Assembly: GCA_963921425.1 (NCBI GenBank)
Contig: OY992835.1
Coordinates: 25,557,322-25,621,321, forward strand
Direction of reading: 5' to 3'
Length of the DNA stretch: 64,000 nucleotides
Origin: Dryas octopetala
Taxonomy: Eukaryota > Streptophyta > Magnoliopsida > Rosales > Rosaceae
Below are positions 32,527-45,270 of the stretch, piece by piece (the stretch's first letter is position 1; each line of letters starts with the position of its first letter). The notes under the pieces are model-generated. The model made no database searches and was not told the DNA's origin. It saw only the letters and a program-made list of their open reading frames with translations. A program made the translations under genes and the position numbers.

Positions 32527-34357
32527 ATGGCGAGGGAAGAGGAGCCAAAACAGAGTCCAAGAGACCCAAAAAACAAACCGAGGGGGTCCGACCCAGTTCA
32601 AGTGGGAAATGGGTCAACTGGTGACAGTCTATTCAGCCCCAGATTCAAATCGGTGGCTGCCATGGCCGGTTGGGACGAAGAGTCTCTTCTAATCGCGAGC
32701 CTTGTGGTCGATGACACGCCTGAGCGAGAGTTTAAGCACAAGAAACGCTCTGATTCGCACTTCAAAACCCCACCCACCAATTCATCAAGAAGGTATAAAA
32801 ATAATCTTTTGGGAAATCAAATAAAAAGTTATAATCTTTAATTTTAGTTTCTTGGTTTTTAATAGCTTTTCGAATGTGTTTCAGAAAGCGCCGAGCTCAG
32901 AGAAGGAGCCCAATCTCAATCCCTATCGCTGTTCTTGACCTCGACGACGAAGAAACTACAAAAGAAGGTACTAATTTTCTCCGCTTCTATTGGGTTATGG
33001 TAAAATTGTGACCTTCAATTAGGCTTTTGTTCTTGTTTTTTTTTCCCCTAAATTTTCGCATAACCCTCCTTTCCTTCTCTCTTTTTTTTTTGGGAATTGT
33101 TTGATGCACAGAGAGTGGGAAAGAGAAGGCCGAACCGCAAACTGTTGTGAATAAAGAAAAGAAATCAGGAGGAGATAAAATGACTGAGAGCTCTGGTGTT
33201 TGTTCCTCAAGTTCGAATCTTCCTTGCCTGGATAAGCTTAGGGATGAGCTTTCTTGCGCTGTAAGAACCTTCTGATCTTTATGCCTTTAGCAGCTTTGAC
33301 TTTGATGTATTAAAAATCAAATGGGTTTCCTTTTTTTCTTCTAATATGATGGATATGATGTACTTGACAGATCTGCTTGGATATTTGCTTTGAACCCACT
33401 ACCACTCCTTGTGGACACAGGTAAACTTTAAATCAACTAAGCAAAGCCTAAAATTTGTACTTTCTTTAGATCTTATTGCCGTTTGATGACTCTAATGAAG
33501 GCTTGAATTACTTGTTGGTGCTTGAACACACTTCATTAGCTATTATTTCATCCCATTCATACCTTTGATTGTAGCTTCTGTAAGAAATGCTTGCGATCTG
33601 CTGCAGACAAATGTGGGAAGAGGTGCCCCAAGTGCAGGCAGCTAATTAGGTATGTTTCATCTATAATTTCAAGCGAAATTAGTTAATGGGCTAATGATCA
33701 AAATGGGGGTTGACATTTCCAGTTAATTAGTACTGTAATGTACTTTTGGGCTTTATCTCTATCTTGCTTGACATTTGCAGCAATGGAAGATCCTGCACCG
33801 TCAACACAGTTCTTTGGAACACAATACAGCTTCTGTTTCCACAAGAAGTTGAAGTAAGGAAAGCTGCTGGAGCCTTGAATAATCGAGAAGCTGAGCTTCA
33901 AATTCCCAAAAAGAAGTTCAATGGTGATTCAAGTAATCAAAGTAGACAGGCAGCAGGGATATCGAGCAGAGATATGACTGGGAGGAGAAGACGGTTACTA
34001 TTAAGCCAAGATGTGGATGAATCGGATGATGTTGCACTGCCACTAGCTATAAGGTTGCAGATCAGAGAAGCTGAGCGTCATCAAAACCCAGAACAAGGCG
34101 CTTATAGTAATACAAGGCTTCGGGCTTTAAGGGCATCAAGCAGAGATATGAATGTGAGGAGTAGTACTAGAAGTAGAAGGGTGCCAAGCCAAGATGAGGA
34201 TGCTGCATTAGCTCTAAGGTTGCAAAGAGAGGAGTTTATGGAAGCTTTTAGGGTAACCGATGATCAATCTAGTAGCTCTCTTTCCTCAGCTAGAGCAAAC
34301 CTGAGAGCCATGACATCTAGAGCCATTAACCATCGTGTTACAACGCGGCATATGTAG
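32527..34357 (+). CDS. RING-type (C3HC4) E3 ubiquitin ligase candidate
   Basis: Six exons: 32527-32792, 32885-32967, 33112-33260, 33371-33420, 33575-33649, 33781-34357; 1200 nt, 399 residues. The RING domain (about 165-208) reads CAICLDICFEP...CGHSFCKKC...CPKCRQLI, a full C3HC4 set, followed by a short conserved helix (NTVLWNTIQLLFP). This arrangement, RING plus a downstream helix, is like that of RNF8/RNF168-type and BRCA1-like ligases. The N-terminal 160 residues are basic and serine-rich, and the C-terminal half contains repeated SSRDM motifs and acidic LALRLQ/REEF segments like ubiquitin-interacting helices (DVALPLAIRLQIREAE; DAALALRLQREEF). Nuclear function is likely but not shown. Confidence 0.9.
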
Positions 34358-34524
34358 TATAGTTTTCTCCTTCATTGGTATCTTTTTTCCTTAAATCGAT
34401 TGCATGTATCTCTCAATCCTATTGAGTGTTGCTGCAAAGTTGTTGCATTACTTGTTCTCCTAAACTTTTATTGACAAAGAACAATTGTAAACAAATATAA
34501 TAACCTTTTCTTGTTCCAATGCTT

Positions 34525-34564
34525 GGGAAATTTAGAATCTATTGCACTGGATTCTAAATTTCCC
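34525..34564 (+). repeat. Perfect 15-bp stem hairpin in the RING 3' region
   Basis: GGGAAATTTAGAATC (34525-34539) and its exact reverse complement (34550-34564) flank a 10-base loop. It lies 168 bases after the RING stop codon, in or just past the 3' UTR. A 19-bp direct repeat (CCCTATAATGCTGTTTTTG) begins within its second arm, at 34562, and recurs at 34597. Confidence 0.85.
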
Positions 34565-34619
34565 TATAATGCTGTTTTTGTTCCAAGCAGTTCAGGCCCT
34601 ATAATGCTGTTTTTGGTTC

Positions 34620-35861
34620 TACTTTGATAATGACTCTTTGAACAGTTTGACTTCGTCACCAGCGCTTTTCCTCTTAATTAGATAATGAAATCTATACCTT
34701 GGACTAACTTCATCAAATGAACAAAAAGTTTGAATCTGACTGATCACAAACAGCCACTCTCCTCATGCCATTTGTTCTGCTTGTAGATAGATATAGCCAA
34801 CAGTGTGAGACACTAGGCTCAGCCATTGTCTCAACTCAATCCATTTGGAAATGGCAACCAGAATACCATTTGTTACTTCAGCCTCATTTTGCCTGGTATT
34901 TGCAATGTTTGTGGCAGTGGGTATGTCTGACTCTAGTTGGGAGTCACAAGTGGACTTAAATTGCATTTGCACCAAGTCCATCTCCTAATGCTGCCTCAGA
35001 CGGTGGCTCTGCTGCTGGGTTTTCTTTGCTCATCACAACATCGTTGTATGCTTCATTAGCATTCATCTTGCCAATCTGCCTTTATTTCTTTTACTAGTTA
35101 CTTGGCACTTATTTGTGTTTGTTTCTTATGTGCATGAGAAGGGGAGAGGTTGGAATCTATTGGGTCTATAGGACAAAACCGCATGTTTGCTAGGTTGCAT
35201 CGTAATTTACCCTTTTATAGTTCAATTTGTGTTGGGATGTAGTTTGTTTGGTCTCTCTCAAATTGTAGAAAGAAGAAAAAAAAAACCCCAGTTGCTTTTG
35301 TTCGGTTTCAGCAGATTTTCACAAAGAAATTCATTGGAATCATCAAAATCAACCAAATTGAATCAGATAACTGATAAAATCGACATACAACTGATAGAAT
35401 CAAAACCGTCAAAAATATGACTTTCTAAAACTGTCGTGGCTACTTTGGAATGTTAAACTCCCAATCTTTGTTTTCTTCTATGAACACGATACACAAATCA
35501 AGTCAACCCAAGCAAAGCATACTCTTCTTCATTATATCTCCAAACTTGCCTCATTCAACTCTCAATGGTGTCAAGAAATAATAACAAAATGCCAAAAACC
35601 ATCCCTGTGACCTGGAAAAGAGGGCTCATCTTAAAAATGTCACAACAAAACATTATCATTTCATATTACAAGTTGCACCACTGAAAGGGTCGCCTGTTTG
35701 TGTGACAATTCTGATTGCAAAACTGTGGTTACTGGAGTCATGTCCACAACACATCTCACCCTCATTGACAACTAACATGCACTCGTAACCTGTGTTTGTA
35801 CAAGGGGCCTTACCGAGGATTTGGTCACTCAGTGGATAAATTGTATGTGTTTCTGGGGATG
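34620..35861. other. Convergent 3' region of the RING and PGAP1 genes
   Basis: No coding sequence or RNA gene is apparent. The right part (about 35500-35861) is the probable PGAP1 3' UTR. Confidence 0.5.
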
Positions 35862-38800
35862 TCAGTGCCTGTGAGCGTGCTTTCGGCTACCAATATAGGC
35901 CTCTCCCTTTTCTCTGTTCCATCTTTGTAAGATCGTCAAAGCAAAGGATGTAAAGCCAATAGCAGCCATAACATAAAATACCCGGTATGGAGCCAAGGCC
36001 AGGGAAGAGAGATACGAATAGTATCCAGCAACCAGGTACATAAAGTTCAATCTCACTTCCTGGTTTCGGAGGCCAGGGAAAGAAACCAGGAAGGAATTGA
36101 ACTCAGGCTTTGAGTTGAAGATACCATGAAGGATCAGACCTGTGCATAGAGCTGAATCCAAGAGCCATGGAAAGCTCTGACCCATCCCTATTCTCTGCAA
36201 CCAGAAAGAATGTCATTTTGTAAGAGGCTAGCTAGTTTACACAAGGAAAAGAATAAAAATAAATAAATACAAAGTTCTGCTGAATCACACACATAGTCAC
36301 TACGAACAAGGTTTGAAACCTAAAGCTTGCATATTTGCATGTAATCCATATTGGTTCAGGTGGTAAAGAACCTTATGCATAATATTAACAATTGTCAAGT
36401 AATTCCTCCACCTATGTGTGCATGAATTCAACAAATGCAGGGTGATGGAAAACTCAACCACCTACTTCTGCATGCATCTTGAATTCTTGATGAATGTTGG
36501 AAACTTAGTGCATCTAGAGTTTTGATAGTTAATGGCTAGAATCATTTTAGGATCAGATATTTTAGCATACCACAAACTGGTACATATAAAAATGATCAAA
36601 TTTCTAAAGAGACATTCAAGAATGCCAGAAGCCATGTCATTGCCATAATCAGAGACCAGACAGATAATTGATAGAGTTTTTGTTTTTTACCTGCAACCAA
36701 GCCACAAATGATGGGACAAACATGAGTGCTGCAACAAGATGCAAAATAAACAACCCATGCCTATGATTGAATATCTCTAATTGTGTTTCACCAAAACTTT
36801 TTGAAGAGTCTGGACTATTGGAGCAGCTATCTTCAGAAGGGGAATTCTGGTTTGATATACCATCACATTTGAATGTAAGTTGTTGAGACCCATCATTGCC
36901 TTCCTTTTTATAATCAAATAATTCATGTCTTCGTGCATGGCTGCGAAATGAAGCTGTCAAAAAACTGTTTCACAGACATAAAGCACCTCTCAGGATCATT
37001 TTTATCACACATAACCCTGAAGGTTATGACACATGAAGCTTTCAAATACCATCTATTAACAAACAACAACAATAAAAAGCTATATACATTTCACATGTAA
37101 TAAAATGACAGCAAGCGCGTGGCTTGGTGCATAATTCCCATTTAAGTATATTGTATCCAAAGTGAGAACATACCTGCAAAGTGCACTGTGACAGCACAAA
37201 GCATGAGAGAACAAGAGTATAAATAGACCCAATGCTGCGTGAACGAAGCATGCCAAAGTAATTGCACCAAGTGCTGTAACAAGTAGCGGAGTCGCTCTTA
37301 TAACCCTTATCACCTGTTTATGAAAGAATCATGTGAAAGTGAATGAGTCAATGAGTCAACCTTTTCCAAGACGAAAGAAGAAAGGAAAGGAAAAAATAAA
37401 GCGGGTTGAAAAATCTTTTACAATTGGAAATGCCTTCTTTTTTCTTTTCTTTTTTTTGAAAAGGAGGGGGGGGGGGGGGGGGTGTTTGGCGATTCTGGTT
37501 GCCGCTCATCAAAACATGCAACCAAACACACAGGCATTCAACCAGCCACAGTTCTAATTTCTACATGGACAAAGCGCCAGTTCATAAAGATATTGAGCTA
37601 GTAATCATAACATTTATACCACAGGTTACCTTCAATGAGAAGAAACCAGAGGATAGATTAGTAAACCAGTGAACAAAGACAAAGCAAGCACTCTTTTCCC
37701 GCAATTGAAACCTGCAACATAATAAATCCTGTCATTCAGCACAAAAAAACATAATAAATCCTGCAAGTCTGCAACATGTAAATATATATATATACAGGTT
37801 TGTAAGTCAGATTCCTAGGAACAATTCAGATTGATTTTTACCTCTGTAATCCCTAAAAAACAATAAAAAATAAAACTTAAATTAAATCTATACAATATAA
37901 CTTAAGAATGGCATCTGAAAGACAATATTGGAAAGTTTAACTAAGTGATAACTGGGGAAGAATAATTGACCTTTCCAGTAAAATTCTTGTTTCTTATTAA
38001 AAAAGAAAAGGAACTTTACAGCAACATTCCGCTTTCAATATATTTCAATAACATGTTGTAAAACGAACAGAATATATAAAGAATTTTTCTTCTTTTTGCC
38101 TTTTTTTGTTTTTTCGGTTAATCTTTATCAATATTAGTATGAAAGTATCTGCTGTTCACATTAACAAACACATAGTCACTTGATTCCATTGTGTATATCA
38201 AAAGAGTGGTAGAGAGAACCTACTAACCTTGTCTTGATGAAAATATGTACAACAGCAGCGGCATAGAAGACCAATTGGGATATCAAAATCAGAATAATTA
38301 CGAGGCCATTAGCAAGTAAATAACAGATCACTGAGACAATGGTGAAGCTAGCAAATGAGGGAAATGGTTGAGAAATCCAAAAGGAAAGGATAAAAGAAAG
38401 TAAGATGGGTGCAATGGCAAGGAAGAGGAATGGCAATGGGATTCTCAAATTGGATTCCACAGCCATCAGCATCGAAGGTATGGGCAGGTCAAGATCCCAT
38501 GAATGTGCTTGCCGCATCAGTGCAAAAAAGATAACAACAACGGAGAAACCAATAATCTGCAAGAGAGCAGTCACATAACATGATCAATTAAACTAAATAT
38601 GAAGCATAACTCCTCAATTTTGGGGAGACATTACTGAAAATATAGAAAATGCTTACACATTAGGGTTGTTGAGGATCATTACCTGTGAGTTATACAAAAG
38701 CAAAAACCTACTGGCTACTGCAGTTACATAAACAGTCATTGCGCTTTTATATGAACAATGTGGATCTACCTGAACAGAAGCAGAAGTAAGCAAAAGTAAA

Positions 38801-41800
38801 AACCTTTGATTTTTAACAATGGTAGGAAGAAATCATTAAAATCCATTTTTTGGCCTGAATAGAATCTGTAATTTACAATTTTCTTATGTCAATATCATAT
38901 CATGGTACATAATACAAAATTTTAGGTGACTTCTTACCAGCAACAGAACAGAGGTTTTCTCAGAACTTTTAGGTGAATTCCAAAGCGCTGGTGAGGAATC
39001 AACAACAATTGTTTCACTGTACAAATTGGGGAAAATGTGGAGACCTGATGTTTCATCCCAAGCAAATGCTACAGGTGGAAAACAGCGAAGCTTACAGATC
39101 CCTGTAATACCAAGAAAGAACTAGCTTAGCAAACAGATACAAGAAAAAAGTACGTAGACTACATATTCTGTAAGAAAATCAACAGATCACAACTATTTAT
39201 TTTACCATTCATATTCTACATTAATCCACGACAACGTATGGAACCAAAAAATATAGAGCATAAAACTACTACTTATATAAATCCTTACTACTGGTTTCAA
39301 TGTCTCCAGCCTCTTCATCTGAAAGTCCTGAATTCTTTATTCCACAACCTGCGGTCTTCAAAGAGAATGTGACAGGCAGAAGGCCTAAGCTAGTGGTGAA
39401 TGTAAGATTCAAAGCAAGGGGATGATCCTCCTTCAAAGACATTTCCTGCATTAAAAAACCAAGTCATTAACAGTCAAAGTTAGTCATCTAAGTGACAGCT
39501 AAAGTTTCTAGGATTTCCAAATTACAGAATTAAGCAGCATCATAGAGATATTAACCTTATGAGAAGAACTAGACAGTGGCATCAACCAAGGAGAGAACTC
39601 TCTCTCCCCTTCCTCTGGATTAAAAAACTGCCCAACTGCCATGGAAACTGCAGGTGGAGGTCTGCCTGAAATAGTCTGATGACCAGATTGTCAACACTCA
39701 CATATAAAACTCAAACCACTTGAAATATCACATTTAACAAGAGAGCATTTTTCATATAAGCCAAACCGAGTAATAACAACAAAATAAGTACAACATGTGA
39801 CAGCATAGAAACCAAAAGAATTTCATCAAGACAAATATTGTTACAGTTATGTAGTCAAATGGGTTGAAGGTGTGAATTGCAAAGGAAATCCAGAAATACA
39901 TAAAGATACAGGTTCCCAGCATGTGACAACATAGTCATTGCATGCACTCCAGATGTATGCTTACAACAAACATGCAAAAGAATATATCTTAATGTGTTGA
40001 AAAATAGAATCAGGCAAAAAATGAAAATTAAAAAATCTTGCTTTTTTTTTTTTTTTTTTTTATACAAAAGGAGCTGACAAGCAGTCCAGCTAGGCAAAGC
40101 CTACTACAAGCACATAACAAGCAAAATAACAATCAGCAGAAACAATGAGGGGGAACAATACCGGACGAGGTGCAACTGAGATGGTCAGGAATCTGAAACC
40201 ACGCATGTCCTCAGGTCCCAAGTGAAGAATAGCAGAAGGAGGAGCTTGCTCTGTCTGGCTTCCAGGTTCAATCTAATAAGATAGAGCATATCCACAAATA
40301 AGGGTATGAGGATGACATTGGCCAATAAATGTGCCAGTGCAACCAGTCTGAGTAGCAACATAATTTAAACATAACTGTTCCATAGAGTACGACAAATTTC
40401 ACTTAAAACAAGATACAAAAATTCACTTAAAGTTCAGAAGACACATATAATACCATGACAACCAACCTATGATAAATGCATGTATCCCATTAAAAAATTG
40501 TCATGAATGCAGCATTTAGTACCTGTCTTGGTGCTGGTCCTGATGGAATGTGCACCATCTTCGATGTCACTTCGAGGATCTTTATACACACAGGCAAGGC
40601 TGAAGTTGAGTTTCTTTTTTCAGGCCATAGATGAAGTCTAACCCCAGAACATGGAGCAAGGTTTGTCACAAACATGAAGTGGCTTCTTCCATTTGAACCC
40701 TGCAGGTATTGATTCAAGTCTGAGAACTATCGGGGATAGAAAATGCAAGAATATAAAAAATTAATAAGTGCTATCAGTGAAAAAAACAAACAAAAAGGCA
40801 AAAGAATACATCAAAGTTAAATATTAATTTTTGATGCTTCAAAAATCTTTTCTGGCCAAAAGACCAAATTTTACCCAAGTCAAATTCATACATTCACAAA
40901 ATACGACAATTCATTTCCAGAATTCTAGATCTTTTTTTTTTTTTTTAAGAATGACAGCAAAGTTAAGAACCTGGCTTGGAAGCAAGATTCATGAAAAAAG
41001 CAAAGAAAGGGGGATGCAGAAGGAGGGGATTAAGATGAAATAAATTTTACAATGATTTCATATCAAAATAGTAAATGGAAACTTTGCTGACACTAACCAG
41101 TTTTTTTATGTCCAACCACCGTCTTCGACCATCCATGGCTAAGACTGTGACGGTGTTTGTCTTAATGTATAGGTCCCTCTCAAGGCCATCATCACTCCAA
41201 CGAACATTGCTAGGACAAGCAGCCGAAGTGTACAAGGATTCTGCAATCATATTACACTAAAACATAAATGAGACAGATAAAATCAATGAATCAACATCAT
41301 ATAGGGCACAAAATTTTTGGCAACCACAAAGGGCAATATAGTGGAATCTCCACAGAGACAAAATGACAATGTACATTACCAGTTGTATCCTTTACATCTC
41401 TAGTAGGAGCATGTATTGACTGCTGAGACAAATGTGGTTGCATCATCCAACTGAAACTGGGCGGTATCCCACTACGAAGCATTTTTGAGAATATCGCATT
41501 TCTTATTCGAGTGTCAGAAAACGGTTGTCCTGTTCTAAAGTCTACCAAACTAAGGAGAGTGTGTGATACCTAGATAAGAGCAGATATATTCAGAACCATC
41601 TATATGATAATTAAATCCAGGTTCAAAAAGTGACTTCCACTTACTTGTATAACCAATTGATTACACCACAATATAGCTTGATGTTCCATTGACAACCACA
41701 CATTTTTCATGCCTGTAGTACTGATCATAAAACTGTGGGTGGGAGGCACAATCCCGTCAAGGGATTCTGACTTGGACCTTACCTAAAGACAAAAAACAAG

Positions 41801-43544
41801 TGTTAAAAAGCACCCAAAAAGTCAAGCTACGTAGCAAGAATTTTATACTACCGTAAACACAATATATGTAGACAGTATACAGACACATCTATGTACATAT
41901 GGAGCGATGACAACAAAAATACTGCAGGCACCCATATTAACACAAAATTACAACACCCTAATGGTCTTCCAAGAATCTTCAGTAAATTATGAAATTCCTC
42001 TTTATTATGCCAAATGAACAACTTCATATATCAATACCTATATAAAAGCAGGGCCAACTTGCAACACTCAGGCCCATTCCTCAACTATAGTATGCAAGAA
42101 AAATTTCAGTTTTGCAAAAAAAAAGTATATATAGCAGTCTTTTCAGTTTAAGCAGGCAATATTCTTGTTGATAGCACAGTGTACCACAGAAAAAGATGCA
42201 AAAACATACTTACCTGATAATCATTATAACTACCAGAAATGGATATAACAACAACATGAGAGAGAACCGGATCAGACACATAATGTCCTGCCGCAGTTGT
42301 TTGGACCTCATATCCCTTTCTCCATTCACGATTAATATGTGCATAGTAGTGACCCAAGGAAGGCTGCAATGCCACAGGAGGGTATCTGAATAAAGTAGGT
42401 AAAATTCATCAAACACTAATTAAACATTCACTTTGAAAATGAAAGCCATCATAGGAGCCACAAAACTCACTGGTGTGGGCTGGAAAGTGTAAGAATTGTT
42501 TCAACTGCTGACTTCCTCAAATGGGGGTGGAGAACTGCAGCTCTAGCAACAAAACCACCCATAGAGTGACCAACCAATATCACACTTTTTGGAAAACTCC
42601 CAGAGGTTGCAGCACCTTCTCTTTCTCTAGCCTCATAAGATTCTTTATATTGAGCCAAAATCTGCATATATGGTTGTAGGTTAAATAGTTTAGAGTTTAA
42701 AAAACGTGGAAAAGAAACACTCCCTTGTAATGCAATATTAAGAAAATGTAATATGATCTCAAAGATTTGTTTAGCAAGCATCAAAAGACTTCATTTTCAA
42801 CATGCAATTTGAAGAAAATAATGTGGGGGGGGGGGGGAGAGAGAGACCCTGTTAATGGACTGGACAACGTATTCTGCATGTTCTTCAAGTATGGCACTAT
42901 CCATAGCAGAATGTTCTCCTTCAAGATCCACAGCAAACCAGTCCAACTTGGAAATATATTGGTTAGGTAACTGAAAAGAAGCTACATTTATATCCTCCCC
43001 TCCCTCTTCAGGAGTTAGGGAAGCATCCTGATAAAATGTACGCTCAAGGGGGCCCGCTTGATATGCCCTATCAGATTCTGCTGCCAATGATCGTACCTAT
43101 AAGCCATTGTTGTAAACAAACATGGTTCGGACAATAAAGGAAACCTAATTAATATCTGATGAAATAGAGCATTGCAAGACTAAAACTTCCAATGGGTCAT
43201 CAACAAAACTAACCAAACTGCATGCAAAGAAAGAGGGTCTTCCTTACCTGTTTGTAGCTACCGCCATTTCCCGGAATAAAAAGAATGGGAACGCCGCTTA
43301 GCTTTTTAAGATGCTCCTTAAAATCAATCTTCTTCCAACCTTCGTGGTACAAATACAGGCCGTACTTTGCTGGTGAAACAGAGCTCGTGGTAGGAATAGG
43401 AATATATGTGGGATACATGTACGTCATGGTACACCCATTTGAAACAGGTTTTAGCAAATCATATAGCCCCGCGAAACCAACCCATATCACTAATGCGACG
43501 AGAAGTGCTATTCTAGATTTAGCTTTGAGACCTTGCACTTGCAT
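35862..43544 (-). CDS. PGAP1: GPI inositol-deacylase, PGAP1/Bst1-like
   Basis: Eighteen exons: 43248-43544, 42848-43096, 42471-42661, 42214-42385, 41645-41782, 41380-41569, 41098-41240, 40523-40726, 40162-40272, 39556-39675, 39289-39445, 39101 down to 38938, 38683-38769, 38228-38556, 37630-37711, 37174-37313, 36691-36964, 35862-36194; 3381 nt, 1126 residues. One N-terminal span (about 9-30) is followed by the luminal PGAP1 alpha/beta-hydrolase domain: PILFIPGNGGSYKQVRSLA, DWFAVDLEGEHSAM, and the nucleophile elbow GHSMGG with Ser at about 215. The C-terminal 450 residues hold several hydrophobic spans. The enzyme removes the acyl chain from GPI inositol in the ER so that GPI proteins can leave. 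ATG at 43544 used; upstream codons in frame lack an ATG. Length fits the plant homologue. The donor after exon 2 is weak (AGG-GTCTCT). Confidence 0.92.
37466..37482. repeat. G17 homopolymer in a PGAP1 intron
   Basis: Seventeen G residues between exons 15 and 16, poly-C in the transcript. Prone to sequencing or assembly error. Confidence 0.85.
42825..42847 (-). repeat. CT/poly-C tract directly at a PGAP1 donor
   Basis: On the coding strand the intron after exon 2 opens GTCTCTCTCT and runs into 13 C residues. The donor departs from the GTAAGT consensus. Read-through would add about 15 residues and stop. Confidence 0.7.
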
Positions 43545-45270
43545 CGTGACTGTGAGCCCAAACTTATCGCTCAATTCTCCGCATTCACCAACAATTAATT
43601 AATGTTTCCTTGTAAGGGAAATTCGAAACATTATTAACTAAAGTATTCACTTGCTCAAAAAGCAGAACCAGAACCAGTTTCCAAATTAAGAAGAAAACGA
43701 ATTAAATAGAAGTTGAATTTCCTTATATGGAAAAGGAGATCCGTTATGAAAATTTAGAAATTAATGGAAGTGAATGATAAAATGGAGAGCAAATGCTTAC
43801 AAATGAGGCAATAGATCTGAGAAGAGGAGCTGAAGATCAACGGCGAGGCGTTACCGGATCGGAGATGCAAAGGAGACGTTAGCTGACGAGCTTAGAATTT
43901 TAGATTAGAGAGCAGTAAAAACACAAACACTCATCCATTATTTTGCTCTCATGGCACATCTCACACTACCCCAAATTAGAAACAAACAAGGAAACGGTTT
44001 TTACGAATCGGGTCGGGTGAAAAAAGGAAGGGCGGGTTCCGGAAGTGAAATTGACAGATTGCATATTTTCCACTGTTACGGAAGTGTGAAAGCTATTTGG
44101 CACTTAAACAACTTAAAAGTTAAACCAAACCAGGAAAAAATTAAAAATTTAAAAAAAGCCGCCACAAAATTATTTTGTAATTTGAATAGTTGTGAGAATT
44201 ATTGTATCTGTAAAAACTAAAAAGTAAAAACTGGCTACCTAATAATTACTTAAAGTTCATTTTATATAGAAAAATAATAATTAATAAAAGTCGCTGGTGA
44301 ATTTTCCCATTACGTGGACAACATAGCGCAAATCAATGTGAACTTGTGAAGTAAGAAATCGAAGAGTACATTAGATTAGAGTAACATAAAAACATGACTC
44401 GTGTGCTTGGAAGGGAATTTCACCACTTGTCTGATCACTGAGTCTGATGTTTTATATCCACCTTCAAAAGCCAAATGCTTTTCTAGCATAGGGTGACAGG
44501 TGCTCAATAGTCAACTTTATATTGTAATTAATAAGTCTCTTTCATTTAGCTAACAAAAGCATTAAAAAGGAAAAGTAGGAATAAGAGTTGAATTAAATAA
44601 TTATATACACCTTTTAAATTTTAATGAAGGTGAAGAAACTTTCACCAGATGGATTGAGATTAACAAAATAGGAATGATGATAGTTACACATGTCCAAAAA
44701 ATGCTCAACAGAAAAAACAAATAAATATCTGGAATCATATTCAAACGAGCCTTTTGGAATTTGGCCTAAAACATTAATAAAATAATAGAGGGTTAGTGAG
44801 AAGGGACGGGAGAGATCACTTCAGAAAACATTTCATTGAATTGGATTCCATTCATAAAATAATGGAGGGTTAGTGAGAAGGGAGAGAGCATTGAATTGAA
44901 TTGAACTCTATTCATAAGAAACAGTATATATCGTAATGCACAGGAAAAATGGCACAAGAACGTCCCAATGTGGCGCTCCTTACTAGAAAAGGAGGTACAT
45001 CTCACAGGCTCATCTAAATCCTACTCTCAGGCACAGGCAACTTCTCTATCTTACAAAAACATGGAACATGACACGGCCACAAGGAGTAAGTTCGAAACTC
45101 AAAATCAATCCAAGAGCTGAAGGAGGCAGAAGCCACCTAAACAATATAGTACCTACCAATCCCAGATAATGGCAGCAAGCTGATCGTCTCTTGCTCAGCT
45201 CCTAACAGAATACACAGGGAGACGATTATATTGTGTAGCGTAGCAACATCACTCGGGTGTCATATCCTAC
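43545..45270. other. PGAP1 upstream and carboxylesterase downstream region
   Basis: Includes the PGAP1 leader (likely with an intron, since 43560-43960 is transcribed-looking) and the carboxylesterase 3' UTR (about 45000-45270). A diverged direct repeat lies at about 44778-44912 (GAGGGTTAGTGAGAAGGGA twice). No gene seen. Confidence 0.45.
44778..44912. repeat. Diverged direct repeat, two copies
   Basis: The words AAAATAAT-GAGGGTTAGTG and AATTG-ATTCCATTCATAA recur about 80 bases apart, with a small internal deletion in the right copy. Confidence 0.7.

Noticed and set aside
36340-36420. tRNA-like word TTGGTTCAGGTGGTAAAGAA in a PGAP1 intron
   Set aside because: Box A resemblance only; no box B, no cloverleaf and no tail.
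43545-43574. Ten-residue N-terminal extension of PGAP1
   Set aside because: The extension would begin at a TTG codon; the first ATG in frame is at 43544.
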